This document shows positions 11,352 to 21,794 of a stretch of 64,000 nucleotides of DNA, piece after piece. Made by a program: the position numbers and the translations under genes. The stretch lies in contig JANBPT010000079.1 in assembly GCA_027575765.1 (NCBI GenBank), forward strand, positions 1-64,000. The letters run 5' to 3'. The notes beneath the pieces are model-generated. The model was not told where the DNA came from and searched no databases. It worked only from the letters and a program-made list of their open reading frames with translations. Source of the DNA: Tieghemiomyces parasiticus (lineage: Eukaryota; Kickxellomycota; Dimargaritomycetes; Dimargaritales; Dimargaritaceae). Within the stretch, counting starts at the first letter, position 1. Every line of letters starts with the position of its first letter.

Positions 11352-11358
11352 TTATAAA
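11352..11358 (+). promoter_or_regulatory. TATA box of the repeat-borne gene, copy A
   Basis: TTATAAA lies 187 bases before the start codon and is identical in the other repeat copy (52732-52738). Confidence 0.45.
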
Positions 11359-11544
11359 CCCTTCCCTCGCCGCCCTAACGCTGCCACCGTGTCTTCCCTA
11401 CCCCTTGTCATCAGTCACTCTACTGCCCCGGCCTCCGCCAGACCAACGACCCTGTTCATAGTCTTGACCTGGTACCAGTTAACCCATCCTTTCTACACTA
11501 CTCCAACTCCGCTGGCTCTCCACAACCACGCCTGGGCTACCATC

Positions 11545-12643
11545 ATGACCGCCGCGTTTCCCATGCTCATTATCGGCCTCGTGCTGGCCCTTACACCCTC
11601 GTCCCACCAGTGAATTTTGGAAAACCGTCCTAAACGAACAAGCCTCCTCCACTGTACCGACTACCCCTTCAACCAAGGTGCTCAGTAACCATCCCAAAGC
11701 CCTCTTCATGAAAGGTACCGATGACAACAAGCGCATAACAAATGCAGTGTCCCGAGCCGACGCCCTCCGCCTCACCGCCCATCGCGCCAGCGGAAAGCCC
11801 TCAGCCTTTCATCCGTATATCAGACCAGACTCCTCCACCGTACCGACAGCCGAGGTGTCTAGGGACTTTTCCAACGTCCTCTCCGCGTACGACAACGATA
11901 ACTACGAAACCATTACCAGTGGATCGCCTACGGACAGCCCAGGCATCCCTTTCAATCCTCTTGCTGCAAGCCCCCAAACGGCCAACCATGTGATGACCTC
12001 GCCCATCAACTCTGCCAGTTATGCTGATGAACTCGCTTGGAGTGGCATCAAAGCCCGGTTGTTAAACGACCCTCAATTCATGGCCGCTTGCACCTCTCGT
12101 CGACGTGAAGGATTTCTTTATGGGCTGGAGGCTATCTCCCACGCTTGCCACGGCCGTCCCAACCTCAAGCCTCCGACCAACAACGCCGAGGTCATTAAGA
12201 AAGATATAGCCAAAATCCGGTACAGTGTCAATGCAGTATCTACTAAAGATATGGAAAGGAAACTAGTTAGTAGAGACCCAAAGCCCTGGCACGGTAAGAT
12301 TGGCGAACTGAACTACGTTAACAAATGTGTAGAAAGTCCCAATTGTATGCCCGCCTTTGTGACCATGGATACCTCCCAGAAACCCCGAAAGATCGAGTTC
12401 ACTATACCCTTCCATGCCGCCCAAGGGCACTCGGCAAGCCTGGACTGTCCAGCCTTAGTTAGGCGTCTGGCGTCGACCAAAAACGATTATAGAATGGTCA
12501 GCTTGTGTACCAAGGCCCCGTCAGTCGATATAGTCAGACATTTGGCAGAGTACTTAAAAGACGATATTTCACCGGAGAGGGTGATTAACAAGGATGACCT
12601 TGTCCAAATGCGTAAGGCACTAAGCTCACGTATGGGCTGGTGA
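11545..12643 (+). pseudogene. Secreted-protein gene of repeat copy A, broken by a 20-base deletion
   Basis: This is the counterpart of the intact gene at 52924-54042. The signal peptide is preserved (MTAAFPMLIIGLVLALTPSS). Just after it, 20 bases present in copy B are missing and the joint lies at TCCC, which flanks the lost segment in copy B. The loss shifts the frame, and translation stops at 11613. The rest of the frame (from 11678) remains open, so the break may be recent. Roughly fifteen residues differ from copy B in the first half of the mature protein, and almost none in the last third. A spliced rescue was not seen. A start at the downstream Met would lack the signal peptide. Confidence 0.85.
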
Positions 12644-15260
12644 AATGCTGCTTTACCTGGATTAAACCATTGTCCACACCACTCGGTCGTGCCTGCGTTC
12701 CTGACTAGAGCAGCCTGAAAGGTTGGAACCACGAGGTCCAGGTCGTAGTAATAAATAGTCAGCATGGGCAAGCGACCAGGCCTGACATTGGTAATGAGAT
12801 GGTTGATCTGGACGGGGTGATGCTGTCAGGGTGGTGTCCAATGTACGGTTGTATCATATTGCGACCGAGAGAAACGGGTGAGGAACGTGGGGTGTGGTAC
12901 TTGTCGAATCCTGGTATGCTCTTTGTTGGTCCTTAACTATATTGGGCGTGGGCCTGTTGGTAGCTAGTCGTACTCGCTGAATGAAAGCACGCAAGGGAGC
13001 AAGGTCGTGCGGCGAAGAGATGTGTCACGCCGGATATAATAACCGGTTGAAGTGGGGCAGCCAAGCAGCAGGGTATGGGAGGCGCAAACGTGTGGGTACG
13101 TAAGGGTGGGCGGGTGGCGCACTAGGGTCGGGGAAGTGGGTCGAGAGTAGAGGGCTAGTGGGGTATGGGGGGGAGTCTGGATGGAAGTGATGGCTTTGGG
13201 TGCGATAATAAGGATACCACTATATATTAGGAAGCTCAGTTAGGATCCATAAGTAATGTACAGTGGGCGATTGACCGCCCGAAGACCGGAACGGAGCTCT
13301 CTCAAAAGCCTCGTGAGGTGTGAATCGGGACTGCTAGTCATTGCAAACCCGAATACCAAAGAAGGAATGACTTAGGGTTAGCCAAGGTGACCAATTGAAT
13401 AATGCAATTCGCTGTTGACTCCAGAGCAGTATTTGTTGCACGGGTTATGTTGTAGCCATACCGACCCATCTCGATCCAACAGCATTATCCACGTCCGACC
13501 TCCACTTCCTGGTGAGCTGTGCAAATCCATAGTATGCATACTTGTTCATAAGGCCCCTTGGCCCAGTACAGCGACACTAAATTAGACGCCTGGCTGGGAT
13601 GTCCTTCCGCCAACTGCACTGTCTTTTACAGCCGGCCTGAGCCCTTCAATGCGGGACATGTCTCCCTAGAGAGTAGCCACCAATTAAATCCCCTAGCGAA
13701 AGAACGTCCGGTGAACTGGACAGGGACAGGGGGGGACCTGTTGTTCCCAAAAGTGCTACCATGCCAAACGGCAAGATCCCCCATGCCGACCAACCCACCA
13801 CCCCCCGCCTACATTGATGGCGCCGCCTTTTCATTTCACCGATAATGGCTCGCAATTGTGTATTCCGTTGTCTCTACCACTCACACCCGGGCCTTCCACC
13901 AAAGGCCACCAGACCGGGGATCTACCGAGGACACCGTGCCGAAAGTCCAAGGACTACCCTTGGCTCCAACGACTAGCTGTTACAAGGTGTGCATAGCGCC
14001 AGCATCGAAAGACCAATGCGCACTTCTACACTTGCACTTCTACTCTTGAATAGACTCCCTATCCGGCATCCTCTCTACCTCAGGGCCTTGATGTTCCAAT
14101 AATTCCAACTAACTCACTGGCGGCAGCCTAGGGCCCACGACAGATTGTCATGTATATGTATGGGATGCCCATAAATGGGGTCTGGCCCCCACTCGACAAG
14201 TAGCCAGGCGGGGTGGGTTTACTGGGGAGACGGAAAGCCACCCGGAGGTGGAGAGTGCTACGCACTGGCCAGCAATCACAAGGAAGCAGGCGGCACAACG
14301 GAGAGGCAACCATGGAGGAGGGCGGGGGCCCGAGTGGGTAGAGGATGCTAAGTGGGGAAGCTCGAGGTCGAGAGTATACCGCCGGCGGTTGCATGGAAGG
14401 TTTGGCAACCGCTGGCGGACGGTAACTTGACGTGGCTGCGGACTAGCGCATCCGTTGTGCGGCCTTGTTTATGGGCGTCACACTAGACTTACCCAACCCT
14501 TTGAGCTCATGCCTACCTTACACACGTCCCGCTCGGAAACTGTAGGGGACGCGGGAGGCCGAGATTGAATCATTGGGCATACGGTTTAGGTTAGCCAACA
14601 TGAAAGGTGTCGCAAGGACTGCTCCAACTCCAAAGTAAAGTGGTATTAAGCATGTCCCTGTGGTGGGCGTAAACTTAGTTAAAGAAAACTAACGGTTAAG
14701 CTCAAGTTTAGACGGGGAGTTGATGATTTAAGCGATGACTGTCGTTATATTGAACGGTGGCCAGTAGGTCTCCTATTCTGGAAAAATGCCCGGCATCATT
14801 CGCAGTAACTATTTAGCCTAGGTTAGAGAATCCAAGACGACAGGCCGAGTCAGGACCAGGCGCCGGAAAGGAATGGAGAGACGACTAAGTAGCTGTCGGA
14901 TCGGGAATAAATCAAATAGAGAAGACAAGGCCCTGAAAGGATAGCAGGCGACTCCCGGTTTGGTTAACGAAGGTGATGGAAGGGTGGGGCCACCGTGGGG
15001 ATAGAAGGGTAGACCTTCTAGTAATCAGCTACTCTAAGGCGCCGCCACCAAGGTCGGGTGGTAGTGCCTGGGACGGAAAGGCAGCCGGTTGGCCTCACTT
15101 GGGATATGGATCAGGAGGTGGGAGAGGTTTAGGCTATGACAGCCATCTATCGATGCCATAAAAACGATTGCCAGTTTCCAAGTCGAATGATGTATATTAA
15201 CTATAATCACCGTTACTATATACCACTTGGCGGGCCCTTTCTATCCAGCTATTATAGCAG
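12644..15260. other. Noncoding part of repeat copy A
   Basis: Open frames here overlap on several frames. One readable frame (13558-13845) has an in-frame stop in copy B. The stretch includes the hairpin at 14379-14418 and the segment duplicated at 6230-6716. No family was recognised. Confidence 0.5.
14379..14418. other. 14-bp stem hairpin in repeat copy A
   Basis: CCGCCGGCGGTTGC (14379-14392) pairs with GCAACCGCTGGCGG (14405-14418), one G-U or mismatch position, around a 12-base loop. The same hairpin is intact in copy B at 55777-55816. Confidence 0.6.
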
Positions 15261-15302
15261 ACTCTAAGGTCATGTGGCTGGAGCCTGGATAGCTCCCGAT
15301 TT

Positions 15303-15712
15303 CTAGGTGTCCACGAGCGCCTCCACCGTGGTGCACTTATTGCCCCTCAGTCGTTGTTTGATGTTCCTCAACAGCCAGAAGCTACAAGGGGGCCAGGTCT
15401 GGACTGTTAGGAGGGGCTGACTGAAGTTTGGGTTTAGAGGCGGAAATGTAGGCCTGGGTTGCTGCAGTGCAATGTGGTGGTGCATTATCATGTTACACCT
15501 GCATGGCAAGCCCCCGGGTGCCAAGGTCTCCACCGAACTCTATGTAGAGTACAAGCTGAAGCCCATGGTCCAGGCCTGGAGGGAGGCACGTGGAGGTCTG
15601 GACCATTACCTTCCACAGCTCTACCAAGAAGCCACGCCTGATGAAAAGCAATGGTCAGCATCACCTTGGGTGCGATATGGCCCCGTAAACTTTGCTACTG
15701 TCGTCTGACAGG
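15303..15712 (-). pseudogene. Mariner-like transposase fragment with internal inversion
   Basis: The C-terminal part reads on the minus strand (ATQAYIS-like region, then RLRGNKCTTVEALVD toward 15303). The adjoining segment of about 140 bases (about 15489-15628) is flipped, so its transposase frame reads on the plus strand (HLHGKPPGAKVSTELYVEY). The copies at 1-464 and 56.78-57.05 kb keep the uninterrupted order, so the inversion is derived here. Nonfunctional. Confidence 0.8.
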
Positions 15713-16050
15713 CGGCTAGACCGGGAATCATCTTCAAGGTACTAGTGGTCCATATGGAAGCAAGCTAGCCGGTGGTTAGTGGGGCTAGAATATAGTCTGC
15801 CTTGTGACCCTCACAATAGTAATTAATAAAAGGACCCATAGATCACGCCTGGTTAACTTGGGTAGAGTGGGGGAAGGGTGTTTTAAAAAAGTAATGATGG
15901 ATGGTTAAACATGCAAGGCGTGAAGTCAGAAATGGTTCAATCCTGGAGTGGGTTAAACCAATTGAATTGTCATTGTTGATTCTCCGAGGTTTTACCTGAA
16001 CCACTACGATCTAAGACCTCCAGCTTAAAAGTATTCGATGATTTTGTGTC

Positions 16051-16580
16051 ACCAATATTTAGGTATACTCACACAGTATAGTGTATATGTACTATAGAGA
16101 AGTATTGAATGTTGACCGTGATATAATCTGATAAGGGTTGGGCGTAATAAACCTGCAAGGTCAAACGAAGGATAACAGTGGACAATAGGTAAGTATATGA
16201 AACGCAGTTGGAAGGTATTGGAATAGGCAGATACCTCCCCCTCTCAGCGTCACAGGAAGGTTCACCTAACCATAATGGTGACTCTGGCAACAGATTTGCA
16301 TGCCTGTAGCGGTAACGCAGCATGGGGGTGTGGTCATTTAAACTGTCATTCTGCTTGTGGTCCGCGACCTTGGCCTCAGCCCTAGCTTTGACCACGCTGC
16401 CCGATAAGCCGACTGTAGCGAGGGATTCCGCTCTCAGGAAACCTGGCCTCTCCCATCCCACCTAGCCTCCGTCATGGTCCAATTGCGACCCCCCCCCTCC
16501 ACTCCACCATTCAATGAAATTTTTATTTTCCCTTCTCCTATACGCCTTGTGCTCGCCCGTCACATCTGCCAACCGTCCCA
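16051..16580. other. Intergenic, upstream of the SNAPIN-like gene
   Basis: AT-richer DNA at 16.05-16.2 kb changes to GC-rich sequence. A minus-strand frame of 130 residues (16069-16461) has no family features and is divergent to the next gene. A C-run and pyrimidine tract (about 16490-16560) directly precede the start codon at 16581. Confidence 0.4.
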
Positions 16581-17487
16581 ATGCCGGGCTCATTCTCTAC
16601 TCGCACACCAGAGCGGCCTGACTGCGAGCAACCGTCGCAGCAGAATTCTCCACTGCAATCCCCGGCCGTGCCACCTCGGCACCCTCCGCAATCCCCGTCG
16701 GCCTTACCCACCTGGTCACCGACGGCTCCTGTGGCCGCGGTCAGCATTGCCTCCGTTCGGGCCACACCGATGATGGCTATTCCCGCAGGCTCTACAGTTG
16801 ACGTGTCGGTCACCGCTCCGCTCTACTCCGCACCCGACGCTACTGCCGCTGAAGAAGGGGAAGTTCATCATCCAACAGAGGCCCAGGTAATCGGCAAACT
16901 GTCTGCCCCAGTCGGCCTCACGCCCTTCGTGTCCCCCGAACCAGTAGCGGCGACAGTCAGGTCGGCAGAACACGGAGCTATACACCGCGGAATCTGGGCC
17001 TTGCTCGCGCCAGTGATGACCGACATGGACGCCCAGATGGATCACGTAAAGGTCACCCAAAGAGACCTCACAGAGACTTTAGAACAACTGCTCGCCGGTA
17101 AGTAATATTTCACTTTGTTCACACTCACCCCGTTGATGGGCGGGAAAAATGGGGGGGACCCCAAGCGAAACCACCATCGGGTGCTTCATTGCATCTTGGC
17201 GTCACACAAGTTACGCCTCGTTTAGATCCGTTCGCCTTCTATTACTATTTCTAACAGGCGTACCTAAGCCGACATGCGCTTCATCCTGTAACCGATTTCC
17301 CGCTGGCTTACTTTATGTCCTGCCAGATTTAAAGCTTCTGGAAAGCATGGCCGAGCCGCCGCCCCGCCTGCGCTCGGCTCTTGAAAATCTAGGCGACGGG
17401 CGTCGGCGGCTGGCCAACGTGAATCACCTCCTACGCGGCGTACAAGACCGTCTCGACCGGCTCGCTCAGAAGACTGTGGATCTATGA
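16581..17487 (+). CDS. SNAPIN-like BLOC-1 subunit, two exons
   Basis: Model: join(16581..17097, 17327..17487), 225 residues, donor GTAAGT and phase 1. The conserved part is C-terminal. RGIWALLAPVMTDMDAQMDH followed by VKVTQRDLTETLEQLLA matches the first helix of SNAPIN. After the intron, ALENLGDGRRRLANVNHLL and RGVQDRLDRLAQK match the family's second helix (RRR-x-x-x-VN-x-x-L-x-x-x-Q-x-RL). SNAPIN is a coiled-coil subunit of BLOC-1/BORC-type complexes that act in endolysosome positioning and SNARE-linked trafficking. About 115 N-terminal residues are Pro/Ala/Ser-rich and poorly conserved; SNAPIN itself is usually about 130-140 residues. The start could lie further downstream within that tail. 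Family call rests on the helix pattern. Confidence 0.7.
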
Positions 17488-18978
17488 TAGAAGAGGGTTG
17501 GCAAGTTGAAGTATGGCTGCTGCTTCACCCCCTCTCTTCCCTGCTTTACAACCTTAGTATTTCCCATCGAATTCCCGCGTTAACGTCGCGTAAACTATTA
17601 GGCGCACTCAACGCCAGTCCGCTATTCACCCCTGACCCGTTGGATGACGCTAATTAACATGTACACTATTACGTACCCTTACGCGTTGTGGGGTGCCCGT
17701 TGGCACTATGCGGAGGTGGATATTGTTGTAGGATCATGGGGATCTCTTAACTGGAGCGAGATAGAACTGATAAGCTGCGGTCTCAAGGCAACATACCTTA
17801 CTTTGCGGGTAGTCTGCCTGTAGTAAACGCTTGAGGTATTATGACCGCCATAGGAAAAAGCGGCCGCTTATCATCACACCGTCCCGCCAACTGGCTTAGC
17901 TCAGGCACAATTAAACGAGCTCAAGTGGGTGTAGATGGGGGCGGGATGCGTGTTGTGGCCGGTCGGAGAGTGAAGGGAGAGCAGTGGCAATGACCCAATT
18001 ATCGCAAACCCCTCTTGTGGACTCGCTGTCACGCTGTCCCTCTTGTATCTGAGTCGGCAGGCTACGCCAGCGGCGACGCTGACTGGTATGGCCGACTGAC
18101 CGACGCCATTCACTTGTAGAATAGCCTCCCCCTCTCGTCTCCTCACATGTTTACTGCGCCCAGGGCCTACGGTGCCCGCTGTTAGCAAGTAATGATGACC
18201 TAGCCGACAACGGGTACGTCATTCCAGTGGTTATGCTACCCCGCCCCCTGATTCACCCGCCTTCCAAGTTAAGGTAGAAAAGGCCTGTAAGTATTGGCGA
18301 TACAGACCGAGGTGGAAGGGGGGTCTGGTGATGGCCGCCAAGCAAGACCAGAAAAGATGCGACAACCCGACACGCCAGTCTTGGCTCTTCCACCGTTGTT
18401 TACTCTTTAAGGCGTCGACATGGTCCGCCGCCTCAGGAGGGTTAGGAACGGTCCACGCGTTGTGGGCACAGGTATTTGGGAAAGAGAGAGAGGGGGTGGC
18501 GGACAAAACCTAGCCAGTCCCCGCGCATTGTGAAGGTTATGGAATGGAAGCGCCTTGGCGCCCGATAGTACACCCTGTCCCATACGCTTGGGGCGCAGTG
18601 AGGAGGAGAGGGCGACCCAGTGACCAACTCCCCTCCCCATGGCCGTGCGTCAGAGGGTAGTTTCTCCACCTCCATGCCATTGTTCGCTGCCCTCCCTCCC
18701 CTCCGGGCGTTAGTCCCGCCGCACTCGAAGAGGGGAGGAGGAGGGAGAGTTTGCCACGTACCTGATATACACAGCTGCCCTTTAGCTTCGGTCAGCCCTC
18801 ACATTCGTTTGAACCCTGCTTATTCTCCATTTCTACCTTCATTGGCCCCCCTTTTTTCCGACGTTATTCCAACTAGACCCACCATTGCTCGTAACCTACA
18901 GCCCTTTCCTCCCCCCGGCTTGTTGCTGGCTCAACCACACTTTTTGTATTCCACACCCAAGGCCCACCTACTCTTACT
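17488..18978. other. Intergenic, nothing recognised
   Basis: Several short frames on both strands (for example 17901-18188 minus, 18620-18982 plus) lack family features. The last 300 bases are pyrimidine-rich and lead into the BAR-SH3 start codon, so they are probably promoter and 5' leader. Confidence 0.45.
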
Positions 18979-21502
18979 ATGAGCTGGCGAGGAATGAAGA
19001 AGGCGCTTAACCGCCTGCCGCACCAGGTCATGTCCAAGGTTGGCCAGAGCGAACGTAAGTTGTTATCCTCGGGCAGCGGTTCTCTCGGTCGAAAGAGACC
19101 GGGCCCTGCCGGCAGTGGGATTTAGATGCGGGCCGGACGGGGGAAAAGCAACCCCAACGTATTCCTTCGTAGGGAAAAGCGATGACGGTGCGGACTTTAG
19201 ACAATCACGTCCCAAGTGCTGTGGGTGGTGGTTTGCCCGCCTGCTTGACGTCATGACTAACCGACCCTCAGCGAATTGACAACTCCTCGCCCCCCTCAAC
19301 AACCCTCTTGCCTACCGGCCACGTCGCAGGCACCGTCGATGAGGAGTACGAGGCGGCTGCCCGCCAGATTACCGAAATGCGGCACAGCGCCACCCGTCTC
19401 AACGTCGACGCCCAGCGCTTCCGCGACAGCGTGTCGGGTAAGTTCTTTGCTAAGGTGCTTGGCTGTGGCCGTTCCACACATGGCGGCCGTCCCCTCGAAA
19501 CTGCGCCACCTTTCCCGCCTCTTCTTCCGACGGTGCTAAACTAACCATTGCCCTTTCTCCTCCTCACATTTACCCCGCCACTTCGTATCTGGTGACCCCC
19601 ATTTCCGGTTGGCCCACCCATCCACCCAGATGTTGTCAACTCGCAGTACAATTTCATCGCCAACCTGTGCGACCTGTACCGACCCCTGACGGCGAATGAC
19701 GTGGACATGGTGCCCCCGGAGCACCCCAAGCACATCCTCCAGAATGGCACGCCCGCGCAAATCCAGCTGCTGGAAAGCGCCCTGCAGCAAGTGTCAGCGG
19801 TACGCGACCAGGTGTTCCCAGAGTTGGACTTGATTGACCGCTGTGTGGTGAACCCCACGGCCGAGTTTCTGCGCCTGATGGGCCAGATTGGCAAGGTCAT
19901 GGAGAAGCGCGAGCGCAAGCTAGTTGACTACGATCGGACGCGCGGCACCCTGCGTAAGCTGCGCGAGAAGGACGAGCGCGGCCTGGGCGAGGAGCAGAAA
20001 ATCCACACACTGGATAACCACTTTGAGGTCGCCTCTCGCGACTACAACTTTTACAACGACCAGCTCAAGGATGACCTCCCCCGCATCCTGCAACTGCGCT
20101 CCCAGCTCATGGAACCCTGTCTGATCAATTTCTACAAGCTGCAGCTCAAGGTCAGCCAGCTAATGGTGTTTTACCTCCAAAACCTGATCCAGTCCTCCGG
20201 GTTCGATCCCAACAGCCCGGCCCTTAGCGCCTATCTGCACCACGCCCAGCACGTCAAGGCGCTGCTGGCTGGTGTGAGCGTGGCCGGCCACTTCCACACG
20301 GAAGGTAAGTCTATTCCTACATGATGGTGGGTAAATCGGTAGGGAGAAAGGGGTTCAAGCTGAAGGAAGGGGAGGTCCACCGTATGTGGCGGTGTATGGC
20401 GGTGGTTCTTTATGTACCCTCCCCCTTTTCTCGCTACCCCGGGAAGGCCATCGATTCCACGGTTACAACCGCTAATTTTAACCCCCAACCTTCCATCCTC
20501 CAACCCTCCCCTCACTAGCGCAACTTGATGCACCCCCGGAGGCTAAAGCCAGCCCGCTGAACAAGGCCACCGGCCTGTTCACGCGTAAGAAGTCGAACGG
20601 TTCGCTCCACTCGCTGAGCTCGGCCCCTTCTGTCACCCCTGCGGCACCCACGACCGCTGCCGGTCCTTCCAGCAATATGAGCACCATGCCTCAATCGGCG
20701 GGTGCGTACGATACCAAGATGGGTGCCACCGCTTTCCCTGCGGCGTACGGGTCGCCGGTGCCGCCTCCTCCTGCCGATGGCATGGTGATGCCGAACCCCC
20801 CGTCAAGCGCGCATGCCACCACCGCTCAAGAACCCCCGCCGCCGGCCTACACGCCCAGTGATACGGTGGTCCCACCCTCCTATGTCCAGACCGCCGGTGG
20901 TGCCGCTCCAGGGTATGGCTTGTCTGCGAATGCCAAATCGGCGGCGATGGCGGCCGGTACAATGGGAGCAGCTGCTGGGGAAGCTAAGGGTGTCGCCGGG
21001 ACAGCCGCGATGGGGGGTGGTGATGGGTACCACAACGCTGAAGCCGCCGGATATGATGCTCCCATGTTGGCCATCGCTCTCTACGACTACACAGCCCAGG
21101 AGGGCGACGACCTGTCCTTCAAGGCGGACGACAAGATTGAAATCCTCGGCAAGACCAACAGCACTGAGGACTGGTGGAAGGGAAAGTGTAACGGCCAGAT
21201 TGGCATGTTTCCAGGTAAGTTGTGGCTTATTTTTTTATTTTTATTTTCATTGACTACTTACAGACGTACAAAAGGAGAGAGTGGGAGAGAGGTGGGGGGG
21301 ACGGACCGTTGTCACTTAATGGCCACGAACCGGGCCGTATTTGTCTGCTATGTGGAGCGGGCCTATTCACGGGATCCCCTGACTAACTTCCCTACTAACA
21401 TCCTGCAATTTAAATATTTCCTTTCGTTTTCAACCCCCTGCACATCTCCTGGTACGTTGGTTTACCCATCACCTTACAGCCAACTACGTACGAATCATGT
21501 AA
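18979..21502 (+). CDS. BAR-SH3 protein, Rvs167/Hob1 (amphiphysin) type, five exons
   Basis: Membrane-curving scaffold of endocytic sites: an N-BAR dimer bends the plasma membrane and an SH3 domain binds proline-rich actin regulators. Model: join(18979..19054, 19330..19437, 19630..20304, 20519..21214, 21480..21502), 525 residues. Every internal boundary is phase 1 with GTAAG(T/C) donors. The start MSWRGMKKALNRLPHQVMSK is the family's amphipathic N-terminus. The BAR domain fills about residues 10-260 (TVDEEYEAA, LYRPLTAND, FLRLMGQIGKVM, YDRTRGTLRKL). A Pro/Ala/Gly-rich linker follows. The SH3 domain, residues 469-525, has ALYDYTAQEGDDLSF, the WW pair, and ends FPANYVRIM across the last splice. 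The final coding exon is only 23 bases, easy for gene finders to miss. Length and order match fungal Rvs167/Hob1 proteins. Confidence 0.95.
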
Positions 21503-21743
21503 TCTCCTGGGGTTAACGGGCACTGCACATTGATCACTTGCGCACCTTATGCCATACCTCTCTCCCCCCACACACACAAACACACATTTTGGACTCGTTA
21601 TACGTCATTTAACGGATCCTCTACGAATACCAATGGAGGATAAAACCTGTTTACGTATCATCCTTAAAACTAACTCCTACAACTATCACCAATAAATTAA
21701 AATAAGGAGCTACCCAATCCGTACAACCACCCCATCCCTTGTG

Positions 21744-21772
21744 CCCCCCCCCTCTCTCTCTCTTTCTCTCTA
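21744..21772. repeat. Poly-C and CT microsatellite between convergent genes
   Basis: A C run passes into CT repeats in the 292-base gap between the stop codons of the BAR-SH3 gene and the minus-strand pseudouridine synthase. The gap must hold both 3' ends. Confidence 0.7.
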
Positions 21773-21794
21773 CCCGCCGCTTTCCTTGCATTTT

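Larger units (their letters stand above)
10715..16050. repeat. 5.3-kb direct repeat, copy A
   Basis: This block matches about 52,095-57,450 in the same orientation along its whole length, roughly 95-97% identical by eye. The spacing is 41,379 bases before, and 41,399 bases after, a 20-base gap. It carries a broken secreted-protein gene (11545-12643), a noncoding stretch with a conserved hairpin, the segment also found inverted at 6230-6716, and a mariner transposase fragment. No terminal inverted repeats, long terminal repeats or target-site duplications were recognised at the edges. It could therefore be a segmental duplication or a non-autonomous mobile unit. Flanking sequence diverges abruptly at both ends. 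Confidence 0.9.

Noticed and set aside
13558..13845. A 95-codon plus-strand frame in repeat copy A, protein-like with several cysteines
   Set aside because: Copy B has an in-frame TGA at the same place, no start codon or signal peptide was found, and neighbouring frames are equally open.
14973..15161. A frame (MMEGWGHRGDRRVD...) repeated at 6208-6411 and 56371-56559
   Set aside because: It recurs only because the DNA is repeated; the C-termini differ with indels and no protein family is apparent.
15930..15960. A GGTTCAATCC sequence resembling a tRNA B box
   Set aside because: No cloverleaf can be folded around it and it lies in repeat sequence present twice.
10715..16050. The 5.3-kb repeat as an LTR retrotransposon or complete DNA transposon
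   Set aside because: No long terminal repeats, primer site, reverse transcriptase or full transposase were found; the only transposase piece is a C-terminal relic lacking a catalytic Asp.
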